Assembly (NCBI GenBank): GCA_002221725.1
Contig: NJFT01000281.1
Span: 1-48,051 of the forward strand
Source: Scedosporium boydii
Taxonomy: Eukaryota; Ascomycota; Sordariomycetes; Microascales; Microascaceae
DNA length: 48,051 nt
Direction: 5' to 3'
Shown: in pieces, positions 10,604 through 21,904 of the stretch
How positions within the stretch are numbered: the first letter of the stretch is position 1
Layout: the number at the start of each line of letters is the position of its first letter
The notes under the pieces: generated by a model
What the model was told of the DNA's origin: nothing
The model's database searches: none
The model's input: the letters and a program-made list of their open reading frames with translations, nothing else
Made by a program: the position numbers and the translations under genes

Positions 10604-11857
10604 GTTTACGCACCGAACGGAACAATGGCATACTCGGTTAGGGAAGAAGGATCGAGGAATGGGCGAGGGTTGGATGGCACCAAAGCTCCAGAATAATAAA
10701 AAGGTATCTTGAGGCCTTTTAGATATTTGTCCATTAACCTATCCCGGTGAATCGGAGTCATGGATCTCGATCGACCGTTTAATGGTCTCTTCTCCATGAG
10801 CCAATCCTCTTCCACAATTCTGGTGCAAAAAGGATGAGCCCCTGACCGGGATCAGGAAGAGAGGTGCCGGTGGCACCCGGAATTCTATTCTCGCTGCGGC
10901 CGGGATAGCCCCTTACAGGGCGATGGTTGGGCCATCATAAGAGTTGGACCTTTTTTTTTTTTTTTGGTACGTGCTCCACCATTGTTGGTGATATACCATC
11001 TTATTCGGAACCTAATTATCATGAGGTACGCTTCCAAGCAAAGGTTTCGAGGCCAATCAGGTGAGGTAATTACAGACCGGGTCTAATCGGGTATGCATGA
11101 AGTGCAGACCCCGGTCATACTCCGAAGTATGGTAAATGTTAATATCCATGTTCCTCAGTGCAGGTTAACGACAATCAAGATCTTTGGGAACTTTGACGAT
11201 TTTAGGAGACGATGGTAATTAGGCCTCGGTTCATCACTTTATATAGATCTCTCTATATCACCTACGAGCTCAATATCAATTGCTCACGCCGGGTCTAAGA
11301 CGAGATGTAATGCTCACCAATGGCTTCGAATAGAGAAGCATTGCGGCAGAAGATCGCAAACATGCATGGATGAAGTCGGGTCGCAGGATTTACAAAGTAC
11401 TAGTGCACTCCTGGGTTGGCCAGCCGGAATCCTTCCGACAAGGGTGCCTAGTCGGGAGGAGGGGAAAAAAAAAACAAGCAAACATTCGAAAACGTATGAT
11501 AAAACCTTGGCTACGGGTGGGGGTCACATGCAGGATCGATAGATATCCTACGTTCGGGCTGGAGCTCGCGGTGCTTGAAAACCAGAAAATGAGACAAACA
11601 AATTTCTTTCCAGGTTAGACACCCCGCTTAGAGAGGTACTTACGCGACGCGAAATATAATGTTACAGGTGAAGTCGACAAACAACGGTCATGCAGGCCGA
11701 ACCTGGAAGCTGCATGGACGATGGTCAAGGGAATGGGAAGGGCTGGCCGCGTTTCAGAAGCTAACGGCGCCAAGCTGGAGAGTGCGTCAATTGCCACATG
11801 GGAGAGGTGAATCCTAGATTACATGCCATTGTCAAGTTTTTGTCCAACATGTCTTGA
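10604..11857. other. Intergenic region with a T13-15 run
   Basis: About 1.25 kb between the start of the receptor gene and the 3' end of the dehydrogenase. It contains a poly-T run near 10950-10965 and a TATATAGATCTCTCTATATC stretch near 11240. Short open frames here (for example 10606-10815 minus, 11370-11618 plus) show no domain features. I see no gene. Confidence 0.6.
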
Positions 11858-12899
11858 TTATGAAGCCATCCCATTGCGACCTGGTGGACCCTGGAGGGCA
11901 TCTTCCAGGTCGCTCCTCTCCCCATGAATGATGGCGAACCAAGGCTCATAGACCTTTTCATTCCTCCGAGCTACATCGCCACTCTTATATTCAGGAATAT
12001 CGTAATAATACAATTTGTCATGGCCCGTCTCGACTGCTTGTCCAGTGATAGTATTCCCCCCATCCTGGAGGAAGACATCATAGGCCGACATGAGACACGA
12101 CTTGAGGGTCAGGCTAGAATCCGGTCAGAAGAGCGCGGCATCAGGTCGATCCAGTTTATAAGGAGACTTACTGTTCAGGCAAGAATGCAGTCGTGAATCC
12201 AGGCATGGCTGGGGTATCATATGCTCCCGGTAGGACACAATTGATGGTGATATTTTCCTTCTTGAGGAGCACCGGTGCCATGACACGACACCAATGGAGC
12301 ACGCCAGCTTTCGCTGCGCAATATTCGGGGAAGGTCGCGCAAGGGTGGACCCCAATCATGCTGCCGGTGACGATTATTTTGCCTCCCGGGGAAGGGTTAT
12401 GGCGCATAAAGTGGGTTGCAAGTGTGGTGGAATAGATGACACCTTTGAAGTCGGTGTCGGTGCAAGACAAGTCGGGCTCTGGAGGTAGCTCCGTTACCGG
12501 GGCGGACTTCCTGGAAAAGTTATAGATGGAACCCTTGTCAATGAAGCCTGCGTTTGCAATGACAACGTCGATTCGGGACCACTTATTCCAAACATCTCGG
12601 AAAAGGTTCGCCTGGGAGGCATATGAGGAAACATCACTTTGGACAAAAATGACAGTGTGACCCTCTGGATCGAGCTCCTTTGCTATTGCTTCGCCTTCCT
12701 TAACCCTTCGACCGGTAACCGCGACACTAAAACCCTTTGAGAGAAGGAATTTGGTCAGATCATAGCCAATCCCGCTCTTTCTGGTAGTTAGTGAACCTTG
12801 AAATGTATTAATTGGCTTCGTTTGTTTTCATAGAAACCTACTCACCGTTGATCCAGTAATAATGGCAACCTTCCTGGTATCTTGGGCATTAGAAGCCAT
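11858..12899 (-). CDS. Short-chain dehydrogenase/reductase with phase break at intron 1
   Basis: Exon 1 starts at ATG 12899 and gives KVAIITGST before a strong GTGAGT donor. Exon 2 (from about 12780) continues with KSGIGYDLTKFLL, completing the nucleotide-binding motif T-G-S-x-x-x-G-I-G. Further on come DVVIANAG (the NAG motif), a Ser in KIIVTGSMIG, and the YCAAK catalytic Y-x-x-x-K. The last intron (GTAAGT ... CTAG near 12167-12106) leads into a C-terminal exon ending ...GRNGMAS. This is a classical SDR of about 300 residues resembling fungal 15-hydroxyprostaglandin-dehydrogenase-like proteins; its substrate is unknown. Oddity: exon 1 ends in phase 0, but the only good acceptor (CTAACTACCAG) leaves exon 2 one base out of frame. 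Everything else is intact, so either a recent one-base indel, an assembly error or unusual splicing is present. Confidence 0.75.
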
Positions 12900-14441
12900 T
12901 TTTAGTCGAGGATATCTCACAAGTCTTACGCCGAGCGGGTTTGGGTAGGATGTCAAAGGACAACACTGCGTTGAATCGAGAAAAGTAGGAGTGGATCATT
13001 TTCGGTGTTTAAGGCGGTCGAGCCTATGTAGAGATAATCCCTTGGCCCACTGCGATCCGGGGGCTCCCCTCCGGTCGCTTCGTGTATCACCAACCTTCAT
13101 GTCCAACGCCGTCCTGCGAAGTCCAAGTTGGGTTTCGGTTTTACGAGGCCTGACCATGAAATGAGCCCTGGACACCCTGGACACCCGGGGAAGCAAGGAC
13201 GTTGGACCAGCAGCAGGGGCTTGGGTTAAGCCAATGGCGGGTCCCAGACTCCAGGATGTCCGTGCAGTGACATTTGACTACTACGGTGGGGTTCAAAAAA
13301 TCAGAGTGACGGTAGCATTTAACCTCATGATCGCTGTCCACTAATAGTAATAGTGGAGTTGTATCCACAAAAGTAATATAACCTTAATCCTTTGATCGGC
13401 AGACTTCGCCAACCCTGTTCAGGGGAACTCGGAAGACTAGGGGGCCAACCGGGGTCGGCTGGGGGACCCGTGCTCTCAGGTTATGGTCCATTGAGGGTCA
13501 CGCCAGGCAGGGAGGGTTCAATATTTCTCGTCCCATCAATGATTGCTAAAACCTCATGCGATGGTTCATCCTCGGGGTTGGAGATTGGGAAGAACGACGA
13601 CTGGATAACTGTTGTATTACTTTGTCCAGGGGACTGTACATTGCGAGCAAGCCCGCAACAGCGGACCGTCGAGAGAGGAAACCCCGGGATCGCCCGCCGC
13701 CCCCCCGAACCCGCTAGACCATTTTATTTGAACCATATTGGAAGATGCATATGTACCACTCGGACGTAGTACTCGTTCGGAACTGCCAAAGAAACAGAAT
13801 TCGCCCAACGCCAGCGGGTGCTCAAGTATTAGCACGAAGGCCCGGTGTTACGAAGATGTTACTCGTAATTACGCAGTGTGTGCTTCGAGCATTTTGTCAG
13901 GGAAGATTTGCCACCAAAAGCTAAACTGAATTTAACCTTGATTTGAAACGGATTCGGCATTCATGATCCGCCCTAGTACTGTCAACATGGTCAAGTAAGC
14001 ACAGTCGGTCAGGCAAGGTCAGCAGGGTAAACTTGGCCCAGCCATATATCCCTGCCACACCAGCAGCGGTTCACTTGTTCGAAGAGTGTGGGTGGGTGGG
14101 ATATCCTTGACCGCTATTCGACAAAGTACGAAGTTAGGAAATTGTGAAAGTATGCGTCTGTATAGAGGAGTGTAGCATTCAAGGTCCACTGAGTGTGTCC
14201 CGTGGAAGTTGTTATATTAAGGTGGGAACGATCGCCGGTCTCAGTCGAGATGTAGTTCGTCGTTGTCGCCAATCCTCCGTTCAAGTTATTCATCCCACGA
14301 AGCATGGGCGACTTTGCCCTCCCTGTCCTGTCACGTCATAATCCAGTTCCCATATTATTCCTCCGTCCTTCGTACTGCTTTCGGCGGCACCCAATTCCCC
14401 GACGCAGGCCATTCCCCCGTCATCCTGCACATATTTGAAAT
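12900..14441. other. Divergent intergenic region between SDR and NmrA genes
   Basis: About 1.5 kb containing the 5' flanks of both the minus-strand dehydrogenase and the plus-strand NmrA-like gene, so regulatory sites for both should be here. A C-rich tract (CCGCCGCCCCCCCGAACCC) occurs near 13695. Open frames at 13141-13368 and 13617-13835 have no recognisable features. No confident TATA box or binding site was identified. Confidence 0.5.
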
Positions 14442-15616
14442 ATGACTAAAACCATCGCAGTCATTGGTGCCACGGGCGCTCAAGGAGGTGGAGTAGTGAA
14501 TGTGATGAAGAACACACCAGGCTGGAAAGTTCGTGCCATCACAAGAAACCCGCAGGGCGAGGCGGGACGGAAATTGGCTGGTAACGGAATCGAAGTCGTC
14601 CAGGCTGATCTGGACGATGAAAGCTCTTTGAAGAAAGCCTTTGAGGTGAGGAATTGCTCACTACCTAGAGACCTGGGCTAGTACCCTGGTTCCATATTTA
14701 TGTCCCTTGTTCGCGTCGTCTCACCTCGCATCTCGCAGGGCGTTAATGCCGTGTTCGCCGTGACGAATTGGTGGGAGCACCTCTTCAGTGGCAAATCCCC
14801 GGATGAGGCGGGTGCTCTCGAGGAGGAACAGGGTATGAAGCTTGCTCGTGCCGCTGCATCTCAACTCTCCACAGTTGAGCACTACATCTGGTCGACGACG
14901 CCCAGCGCTAAACGTAAATTCAACGGAGAGCATGTTACGCCCCATATGGACTACAAAGCCAATGTAGACGCCAGGATCAAGTCCGAGTTGCCTGAGCTGG
15001 CGGCAAGGACAACATACCTCTACTTCGGTTACTACCCGCAGAACCTGGCCTACTTCCCTCTTCTCCGGCCCTTCCAAGTCGTGAGTGACCCCGATTCATG
15101 GCATGTTATGCCAATGACTGACCTCACCCATCACCTAGCCGGATTCGGGGACATTTGCTCAAGTCATGCCATCGAACCCGGACGCCAAGATTCTTCTTTC
15201 CGGGGACATGACAGTCAACCCAGGTATCTGGGTCCGTCAAGCCATCGTTACCGCTCCCAAGAGCTATGGTAAATATGCCAACGTCGCGTTGGAGAAGTTG
15301 ACTTTCCGCCAGATGATAGAAGCTTGGTCCGACATCACGGGCAAAAGGGGTGTATACCTCCAGTGTACTCCTGAACAATGGACCGAGCTTTGGGGTCCAG
15401 CGGGCACTGAGGTGAGTGGTATCATATCCTAGCGCTATAGTCACCGTATCCACTGACTGTATTACTCGCCAGTTGGCTTTGCAATTCAAATTCGGAGAGC
15501 TGTGTGATCCGTGGGCCGAGGATGACGAGTTCTTGAGCCCCGAGGAGCTTGCTATCAACCCTAGTGAGGTGGTGGGTTTCAGAGGGGCGATCGAGAAACT
15601 TAAACATTTATTCTGA
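14442..15616 (+). CDS. NmrA-like NAD(P)-binding family protein
   Basis: Four exons: 14442-14645, 14739-15080, 15139-15411, 15473-15616; total 320 residues. The N-terminal Rossmann motif GATGAQGGGVV (residues 9-19) is the G-x-x-G-x-x-G pattern of atypical SDRs, followed by RAITRNP, which suggests NADP(H) preference. GVNAVFAVTNWWEH (just after intron 1) is characteristic of the NmrA/HSCARG group; VEHYIWSTTPSAKR lies where the strand-5 region is expected. NmrA in Aspergillus nidulans binds GATA factor AreA and senses the NAD(P) redox state; this protein may be a redox-sensing regulator or an isoflavone-reductase-like enzyme, which the sequence cannot decide. It is divergent from the dehydrogenase gene (1.5 kb apart) and converges with the chitin synthase gene. 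Confidence 0.88.
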
Positions 15617-15964
15617 TTTTCCTACTTTGGTGCGAATATTTCTTGGGAATGCCAACAGTTTAGCAGTCTGATAAATGTCTCTTTTTCCTTCTTGAAAGCG
15701 GGAACGGATGTTGTATTACGAGTCACGTGAACGTTGCCAGGGCCAAGCGTGACAAGAACACTTCGCGAGGTTACCCGAGGCCAGGGCCAGTTCTCCAACA
15801 TGAAGAGTTCAGCTCAATTAAGAGGCACAGATAAGACAGGAACTCATTCATTGAGGAACAGGATTACCAGAAGATGCCCAGCATGCAGGTGATCCAAGTT
15901 CCTAAGTCCATCTTTTGGGCAGTGTGCTGAAAGGATTTAGGCTTTTAGCTCGTTCTTATCAACT
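15617..15964. other. 3'-3' intergenic gap between NmrA-like and chitin synthase genes
   Basis: About 350 bp between two converging stop codons. It should hold both 3' UTRs and polyadenylation signals. No ORF, repeat or RNA gene is seen. Confidence 0.6.
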
Positions 15965-18886
15965 TCACCTCCTTGCAAAGCAGCCCATAATCCCCGTTTT
16001 ACCTATGAACCAGAGAAACCCGATAAAGCGCACCAAGGAAAGCAGAGCCGTGGCGTACAGTAGAAATCTAAAATAAACAGGGGTCCGGCCCGAGGATGCG
16101 GCCTGGCATATCTGTCAGTGGATAGTTTCACGCAGCTTGGTGCCTACTGCCCGATCAAGGAGGGGGGGAAAGCCAGAAGAAACAAGAAAGTCGACAAGAA
16201 GATAAAAGAACAGAAAACAACTTACCGGTACACCTAGAGGTTCAAAGTCATCATTGGTGATGGCGACAATGACTGCTAGATTCGACAGAATCCAAAAGAT
16301 CACGAGGCCAGTCCTGAAAGATCTGTACGAATCCTCGGGAGCCCTGCTCTCTTTCTCTTCCTCCTCTTTGAATGGAGCCAACGCTCTGTAGACCGTCTTC
16401 TTGAACTGGCTGTCTATGTCTTCTTGCTCTCTTTCCACCTCCTCCACCAGGACGGCACTATCGTCACCCTTCTCTTTGATGACCTTCGCCGAAGGCAGCG
16501 CGTCAGCTTTGTCGGATCCCTTGGTTCCCCAAGAAACGTCATGCCAATTATTAAAGGCGTAGACCATGAGGATGTTTACGTATGTCGACATGAAAACCAA
16601 GTACTGCGGGAACGAGTGAAACATGTGCCAGGGATCTAAATATAAAAACGATGCGACGTAGTTCAGGCCGAAAATAGTAATAATAGCGAGCAGGATAACC
16701 CCGGCGACCCCGCCACCAAAGAAGCTTTTGAAGAATGCTGCTGCGGAGTCTGTTGAGATTTGGTCTCCAAGCGGGGTGGAGAGGGCCCGAACGACAAGAT
16801 AGAATGAGAGGACAAGGATATAAAACTGGATGAGCCCGAAAACAGCAAATGACGCGACATACGTATATCGGGAGGCCTTGGGCCTATTACCCAGCGCAAG
16901 GATGAACTGAACGAGGATGAAGACTATGTAGATCCACCTCACTATCACATTGAAGATCTGTGTAGCCGTGTCTCCAAAGGGCCAGGCGTGATAATTCAGC
17001 TCGGGTTGGGGAGTGCCGACAAGCTCCATGATCACTGTAGTGGTGAGATAGTAGGAGGCCAGGGAGATCCAGCTAAAGAAGACGTTGCAGAAATTATAAA
17101 TCAGCTGGATATGCAAAAAGATGAGGCGAATGATTCCGTGGCTGGAGTGATAGATTCGACCAAAGTGCATAAGGGAATATAGGGAAGCAGCAAAGGAGCC
17201 ATTCAGCCAGCGCCGCCGTTGACTGAGGAACTCTGCTGCGCCTTCAGGGACGTCCGTTTCGCCCTTGGCGGCCTTGACATAACCCAAATGCCACCTCTGA
17301 CCAGCCTTAGCTACCAGCTCAAAACAGAGAATTCGGTCCTCAGCCAGAAACATATTCTTTTTGAAAATGTTCATCCCATCGATTCCCTTTTTACCAAGTA
17401 TCTTGGAAAGAGTATGATCTCCATGGAAGTATTGATCCAATGGCCGGCCCATAATTGCGCGGAACCGGTAGGCTGAAAAGGCTCCGGGAAGAACAGTAAC
17501 ATAGCCAAAGGAACTTTCAAGGGGTTTATCGAGGATATTCGAGATCTTGTATTCGAAATTCTGAATCGCAACGAGTGGGTTGAGCAGTTTCTTCCCCCGT
17601 GGCCCCAGCATTGCATGAATCTCTCCACATGCGCCGCCGAGATTCTTATCATTGTAGAAAGCTTCCCAGAGAGCAAGTAGGGACCGAGGACTTGGCTTTG
17701 TTCCGGCGTCGATCAAGATGGTAACTTCGGGATTCAATATCCGACCGAAGGCATTAAACAACCAACGATGGGAGTTGATTTTTTTGCTGTTCTTTTGCTT
17801 CAGGCAAAATATAAATTGAGCTGGAGGTAGAGTTCGAGACTCTTTTTCATCTGCTGTTGGTCGAATGAGCTGCTGGTTTGGGGTGACAGAGAGCTGGCTG
17901 GTATACTCAAATATATGAGCAATAGTCTCCTTGCCATTGATATCCTTTTTCACCACACCATCTTGGTAGATGCCAATTGTCGCAAGAACATCAAAAACGT
18001 TCTTATCAACCTTGTCGATGCCGTCAAAAACCAGACACACCACGATCTTCTGCCACGCCGGGCCGCCGGCATTCCAAAACTTTGACTTTTTGAGGTTGAC
18101 GATGTCGCGAATATTCTGCATCACGCCGTGTAGAGTACGGGCTAATAGGACCTTATTCTCATTGTAGTACGTGATGGCAATCAGAAGTTCGGTATGCCGG
18201 TTGTACATTCGAGGTCGTAAATTATATCCGTTGGAAAGAGTGAAATCGTTGGGATCGCAGGTAGCAGCCGTGTATCGCATGGTCAGGAATTCTTCCTTCT
18301 CCCCTTCGACGCCGAGGTACTTGGGCTGCACGGAGTTTTTGATAGCGCTTGGAACCGGATAATTGACGCTGAGGACTGACCCCTGGACTAGCTTAATCTT
18401 TCTGGTATTGGCTCGTCTGAGTCCGCCGCCGCTTGAAATGAACGTTGGCTGCTGCTGTCGTGCAGTCCAGTTCTCCTCGGGATCGCCGGCAAAAGATGCG
18501 GGCCGCTCGCCTGTGAAACTGAATCCATCATCCGCATCGTAATGTTGCAGGCGTGGAGCATCATCGACTGGATGTCCGAGGAGAGGGTCATTATAGCCTC
18601 CGGGTCTGGTTTGATCGATTGTCTGGAGAGATACGGGAAGGGACGGGGTGGGGGTGGTCAGTGGGCCGGTCTCGTGTGCGTATGGGCCGGAGTCGGTCAG
18701 CGAGTATCGTCGACTTTCTGGCCTTCTCCCGCTCGAGTATTGGTGCTCCTAGGGAAATTAATGATCAGAGAAGTGTTCCGGATCCAAGGCAGGGTTGGGG
18801 TGCGAGTCACCTACCTGTGAGTCTGAGTCCAGCTCATCCATCGGGATCCCGCCTGAGTAGACGTAGTCGCGTCTTGGATTGCTCAT
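15965..18886 (-). CDS. chsB: Class III chitin synthase
   Basis: Three exons: 18886-18815, 18748-16226, 16111-15965; total 913 residues. The enzyme polymerises UDP-N-acetylglucosamine into chitin at the plasma membrane. The N-terminal about 130 residues are hydrophilic and Gln/Pro-rich; then come [17 protein letters not shown], the conserved family block [14 protein letters not shown], and glycosyltransferase motifs including [25 protein letters not shown] and the product-site QRRRW. Several C-terminal transmembrane segments follow, with the [10 protein letters not shown] loop typical of class III (A. nidulans ChsB, A. fumigatus ChsG). The last exon (48 residues) is only found by splicing: reading through the 114-nt intron would give a false C-terminus, whereas splicing yields [20 protein letters not shown] and the terminal Cys/Arg-rich end typical of the class. 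The first exon of 24 codons is supported by GTAGGT and CCCTAG splice sites. The gene symbol is by class similarity. Confidence 0.95.
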
Positions 18887-21386
18887 CTTTCTATTGTTTC
18901 TTTCGTCGAAAACGGGAACTGCTCGTTTTGGGGAAGCTCAAGCGCAGGGAGGAAACGGGGCTATCTCTCGAGAACCGCCTGTCGAATGATAAGGGAGTGT
19001 CAAGCCCGATCGGTAGGCTTCCTCTTACTAGCTCGCCGGCTTGATTTGTCAAGTTTGCTGAGCCAGAGTAGAATTAGGATAGAATGTAAAAACGTCACGC
19101 CCTCCAGAGAGAAAGTAAGAAGTCACTCCGTTGGGACATTTCCCCTTGCTCTATATTAGCTATTAGGGGGGCGATGTGGCAGCAGCTTGGGTGAAGTTCG
19201 AGCTTCGAGGTCGCTTGATGAGGGGAAGTGTGTCTCCACCCCCTTTTCCCCTCGCTTTTGTCGGCCTAACGACTTTGGCCCCAATACAGTCTAAAGTTAA
19301 AGAAGAGTAGATCGAAGCTATTCGAACTGTGTCAGCGCGAAGAATTGCTTCCAAGGAATTGATCCCGATTCAAGCGGGTCCATGCAGATGTAGTTTGCGA
19401 AGAAATGGAAGACCAAGTCCGCCCAGGTTCGGGCACCGCCACTTGGAGACTGTCGTATTAGTCGACCCACTGATCGAACATCATTGATCAAATCCTGCCC
19501 TCAGCCCATAAAACCAGATACGAAGCAGTGCGGGCCGTGTCTACTCCACCATGACGTTGTCCGCATGCTATTTATAATACGAGGTATTCTTTGCCACTCG
19601 CTGGGTGGGACGCACAGGGATCGGACGCGTGCTCGTCCTCCAGAAGTGGGGCCTTCCGCTTTTCGTGATTGATGATCTTCCACGTTGGTAGCCGGTCCAC
19701 GTCAGCATTGATATTTCCCACCGCGATAGGAAGACATGTTGGATCAATATTGTGTTATGAAGTTCTTTAAATTGCTTCTCTAGGATGCTTCAAATGATTT
19801 CGTCCTTTTTATAGAATCCTGCCAAGCGGCTCTGAACACATCGAAAACTGAACCGGCCTTGTCAGCACTGGACAATGAGGGTTTGGGATCCATTTTTCAA
19901 TACCGAGTTTGACGTCATCTCTCCTTCCCTTAATATTACATAATATGGCTGGACTGGTTAAGCCCAACACTATCAAGAGTGAAATTGGTAGCAGCGGTCG
20001 AACGGGGCGAAGACACGCATATTATTGTCTGGTCTAACATCACAATCCGTAAATAAAAGTCTATTTATCAATAGTGTCCGGGCACAATCTTGGTTGGAGA
20101 CGCCGTCCGAGGTGCCCTTGGATAATTCCCTAGTCGTTCGCTACGTCTCGGGAAGTGGTTATTCCATAAAGGGCAGGCTTGTTCTTCTTCTCCAAGAATC
20201 CTATGTGGACCATCCCACCTCATCATGGAATTCCGAGATCCACCAGACTTCGCACCAAGCCCGCCAATATCCCAGCAGGATTACAAAGATGGAATGGTCC
20301 CGGTTTAGCTGGCGCCAGATATACGTTTCACTTCACATGAGATGTACGAGATACACTTGTGGACCGGGGAGGTTAATATGACGCGAGTGTAATAGGACCC
20401 GGAACGCATCATAATTAGAGAGAAGACGGGATGTGACGGAAATATGCACGTGCTGATGTTGAGAAACATTCGTATTGCATCTGCTTGTCCTTGGCTGGGC
20501 TAGTGGGCCATTGCATGCCCACATTGCGGACTCTCTATGCTATGGGTTGTATTACAGCATTAGATCGCGAGTCCATGAATGGAACGCCGTGGATTGAGCT
20601 GATCATCTAGTCAGAATTGCTACGAAGCGATACTAGATTCGACATCACATAAGAATTTCGTGGACTGGGGTTAGACGCAGAAGTTGTCGACGGAGTGGCC
20701 CGCCCTCACTTTCCCTTTACTAAACCCTTTGGAGCTTGGTGTTTCTGATCAGAAACGGGTGTTGACGCTTCAACATTCTTACTTAATCTCAAGCCCATGG
20801 CTCTCGATAATACGCAGTCGACCAACGAGAATTTCGCCATCCTCTCAATTAGCGGTCCCGCGTCACCTACGACATCGAAGCTCATCTTCTTTCGCCCGAG
20901 CCAGCGAGAACGAACGGATGAACAACCCGTTGATCTACACCATTAGTGTCTTTCACTACCGGGCGTGGCGTGATGGATAGTAACTCACCAGTTTGACGCT
21001 CTGCTTGTCCCGGGCCGTTATTTGCAAAATGGGTATTCGTTGCTAGTTGACCGGTTGTGTATAACCTCGCCATGGCCCTTATCTCAACCTGAATAGAGGG
21101 CGACCAATTGCATCTTGAAGTGATATTTTTGCGACCACTAAAGGACTTGGCCAGGTACCAATATTCTCCTCGTTGAATGCTATCGAATCCAGATTAATCC
21201 TACCTTACTATACGAAACTTTCCTCTACTTCCCTAGCCTATAGTTGGCGTAAGAAGACCCAACTAGAAGCGCCATCTAAGTATGCCTGTGTGCGTCTTTA
21301 TATGCTTCTGTGTTCACTCCTTGGCTCTCAGGGGAAGAGGACGTAACTCGTGGTATCAGTTCGCTGGATTCTTACTTCGTTTGAAG

Positions 21387-21453
<67 letters not shown>

Positions 21454-21462
21454 AAAAAAAAG
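21387..21462 (+). repeat. Poly-A tract (52 A, then A-rich)
   Basis: An uninterrupted run of 52 A (21387-21438) is followed by A-rich text broken by single G residues to about 21462. It gives a spurious poly-Lys reading frame. It could be a simple expansion or the tail of a retroposed sequence; I found no flanking duplication or reverse-transcriptase coding that would decide. Confidence 0.85.
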
Positions 21463-21772
21463 CAATTTAGAACAATTTTCATAGAAGACCACTATTACAA
21501 CACGGGGCAGGTCGTCACAAGACGCCGACTTTAAATGCCATTTCGCCTAATGAAGCAAGCCTTGTTAAGGACCACTCATCTTCAGTTCGACGGGGTCTCG
21601 AACCGGCTAAACAGACACGAATAATATTCCTTCAGTCTTATTCGTAAGTCAAACTCCGGGGACCATTGCGATACCCCTCTTTCTCTTCTCTAACCGATAT
21701 TGCCCTGGAGAAAAGCATAATATATTGCTGGCATACCCCCAGTTCTTTGTCCTCAAATCTCGGCGGCGCAGC

Positions 21773-21779
21773 TTAAATA
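21773..21779 (+). promoter_or_regulatory. Possible TATA-like element of the GH18-like gene
   Basis: TTAAATA lies about 130 nt upstream of the ATG at 21905, a plausible distance for a fungal TATA element. There is no other support. Confidence 0.25.
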
Positions 21780-21904
21780 CCCCAACATCCGCGGCGGAAC
21801 TGGATTGAGGAATTTGAGGATTTGAGGAGAACGTCTGATGGCCCGTTTCTTTTTCTGTCGACCCTCAAATCATCACCCGCACAACAGAATTCCCGATCGA
21901 AGTG

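Larger units (their letters stand above)
18887..21904. other. 3-kb gene-poor region upstream of chitin synthase
   Basis: This contains the 5' flank of the chitin synthase gene and, at its right end, the promoter of the GH18-like gene. No ORF with domain features is seen on either strand. A short open stretch from ATG 20225 (27 codons, TAG, then 29 more open codons in the same frame) reads as mildly coding but is unsupported. A long poly-A run sits at 21387. Long 5' regions are common upstream of regulated cell-wall genes. Confidence 0.5.

Noticed and set aside
16115..16225. Chitin synthase C-terminus read through the last intron (ends after LRETIH)
   Set aside because: This lies in an intron with GTAAGT and CTGACAG; splicing gives the conserved terminal membrane segment of class III enzymes.
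20225..20392. Plus-strand frame with 27 codons, a TAG, and 29 further open codons
   Set aside because: Mildly protein-like but short, interrupted, without family match, splice sites or neighbours; likely chance.
21387..21462. Retrotransposon 3' tail
   Set aside because: No reverse transcriptase, endonuclease or target-site duplication was found beside the A run; a simple homopolymer expansion is enough.
21282..21470. ORF ending in a long poly-Lys run
   Set aside because: Product of the poly-A tract; the rest has no domain character.
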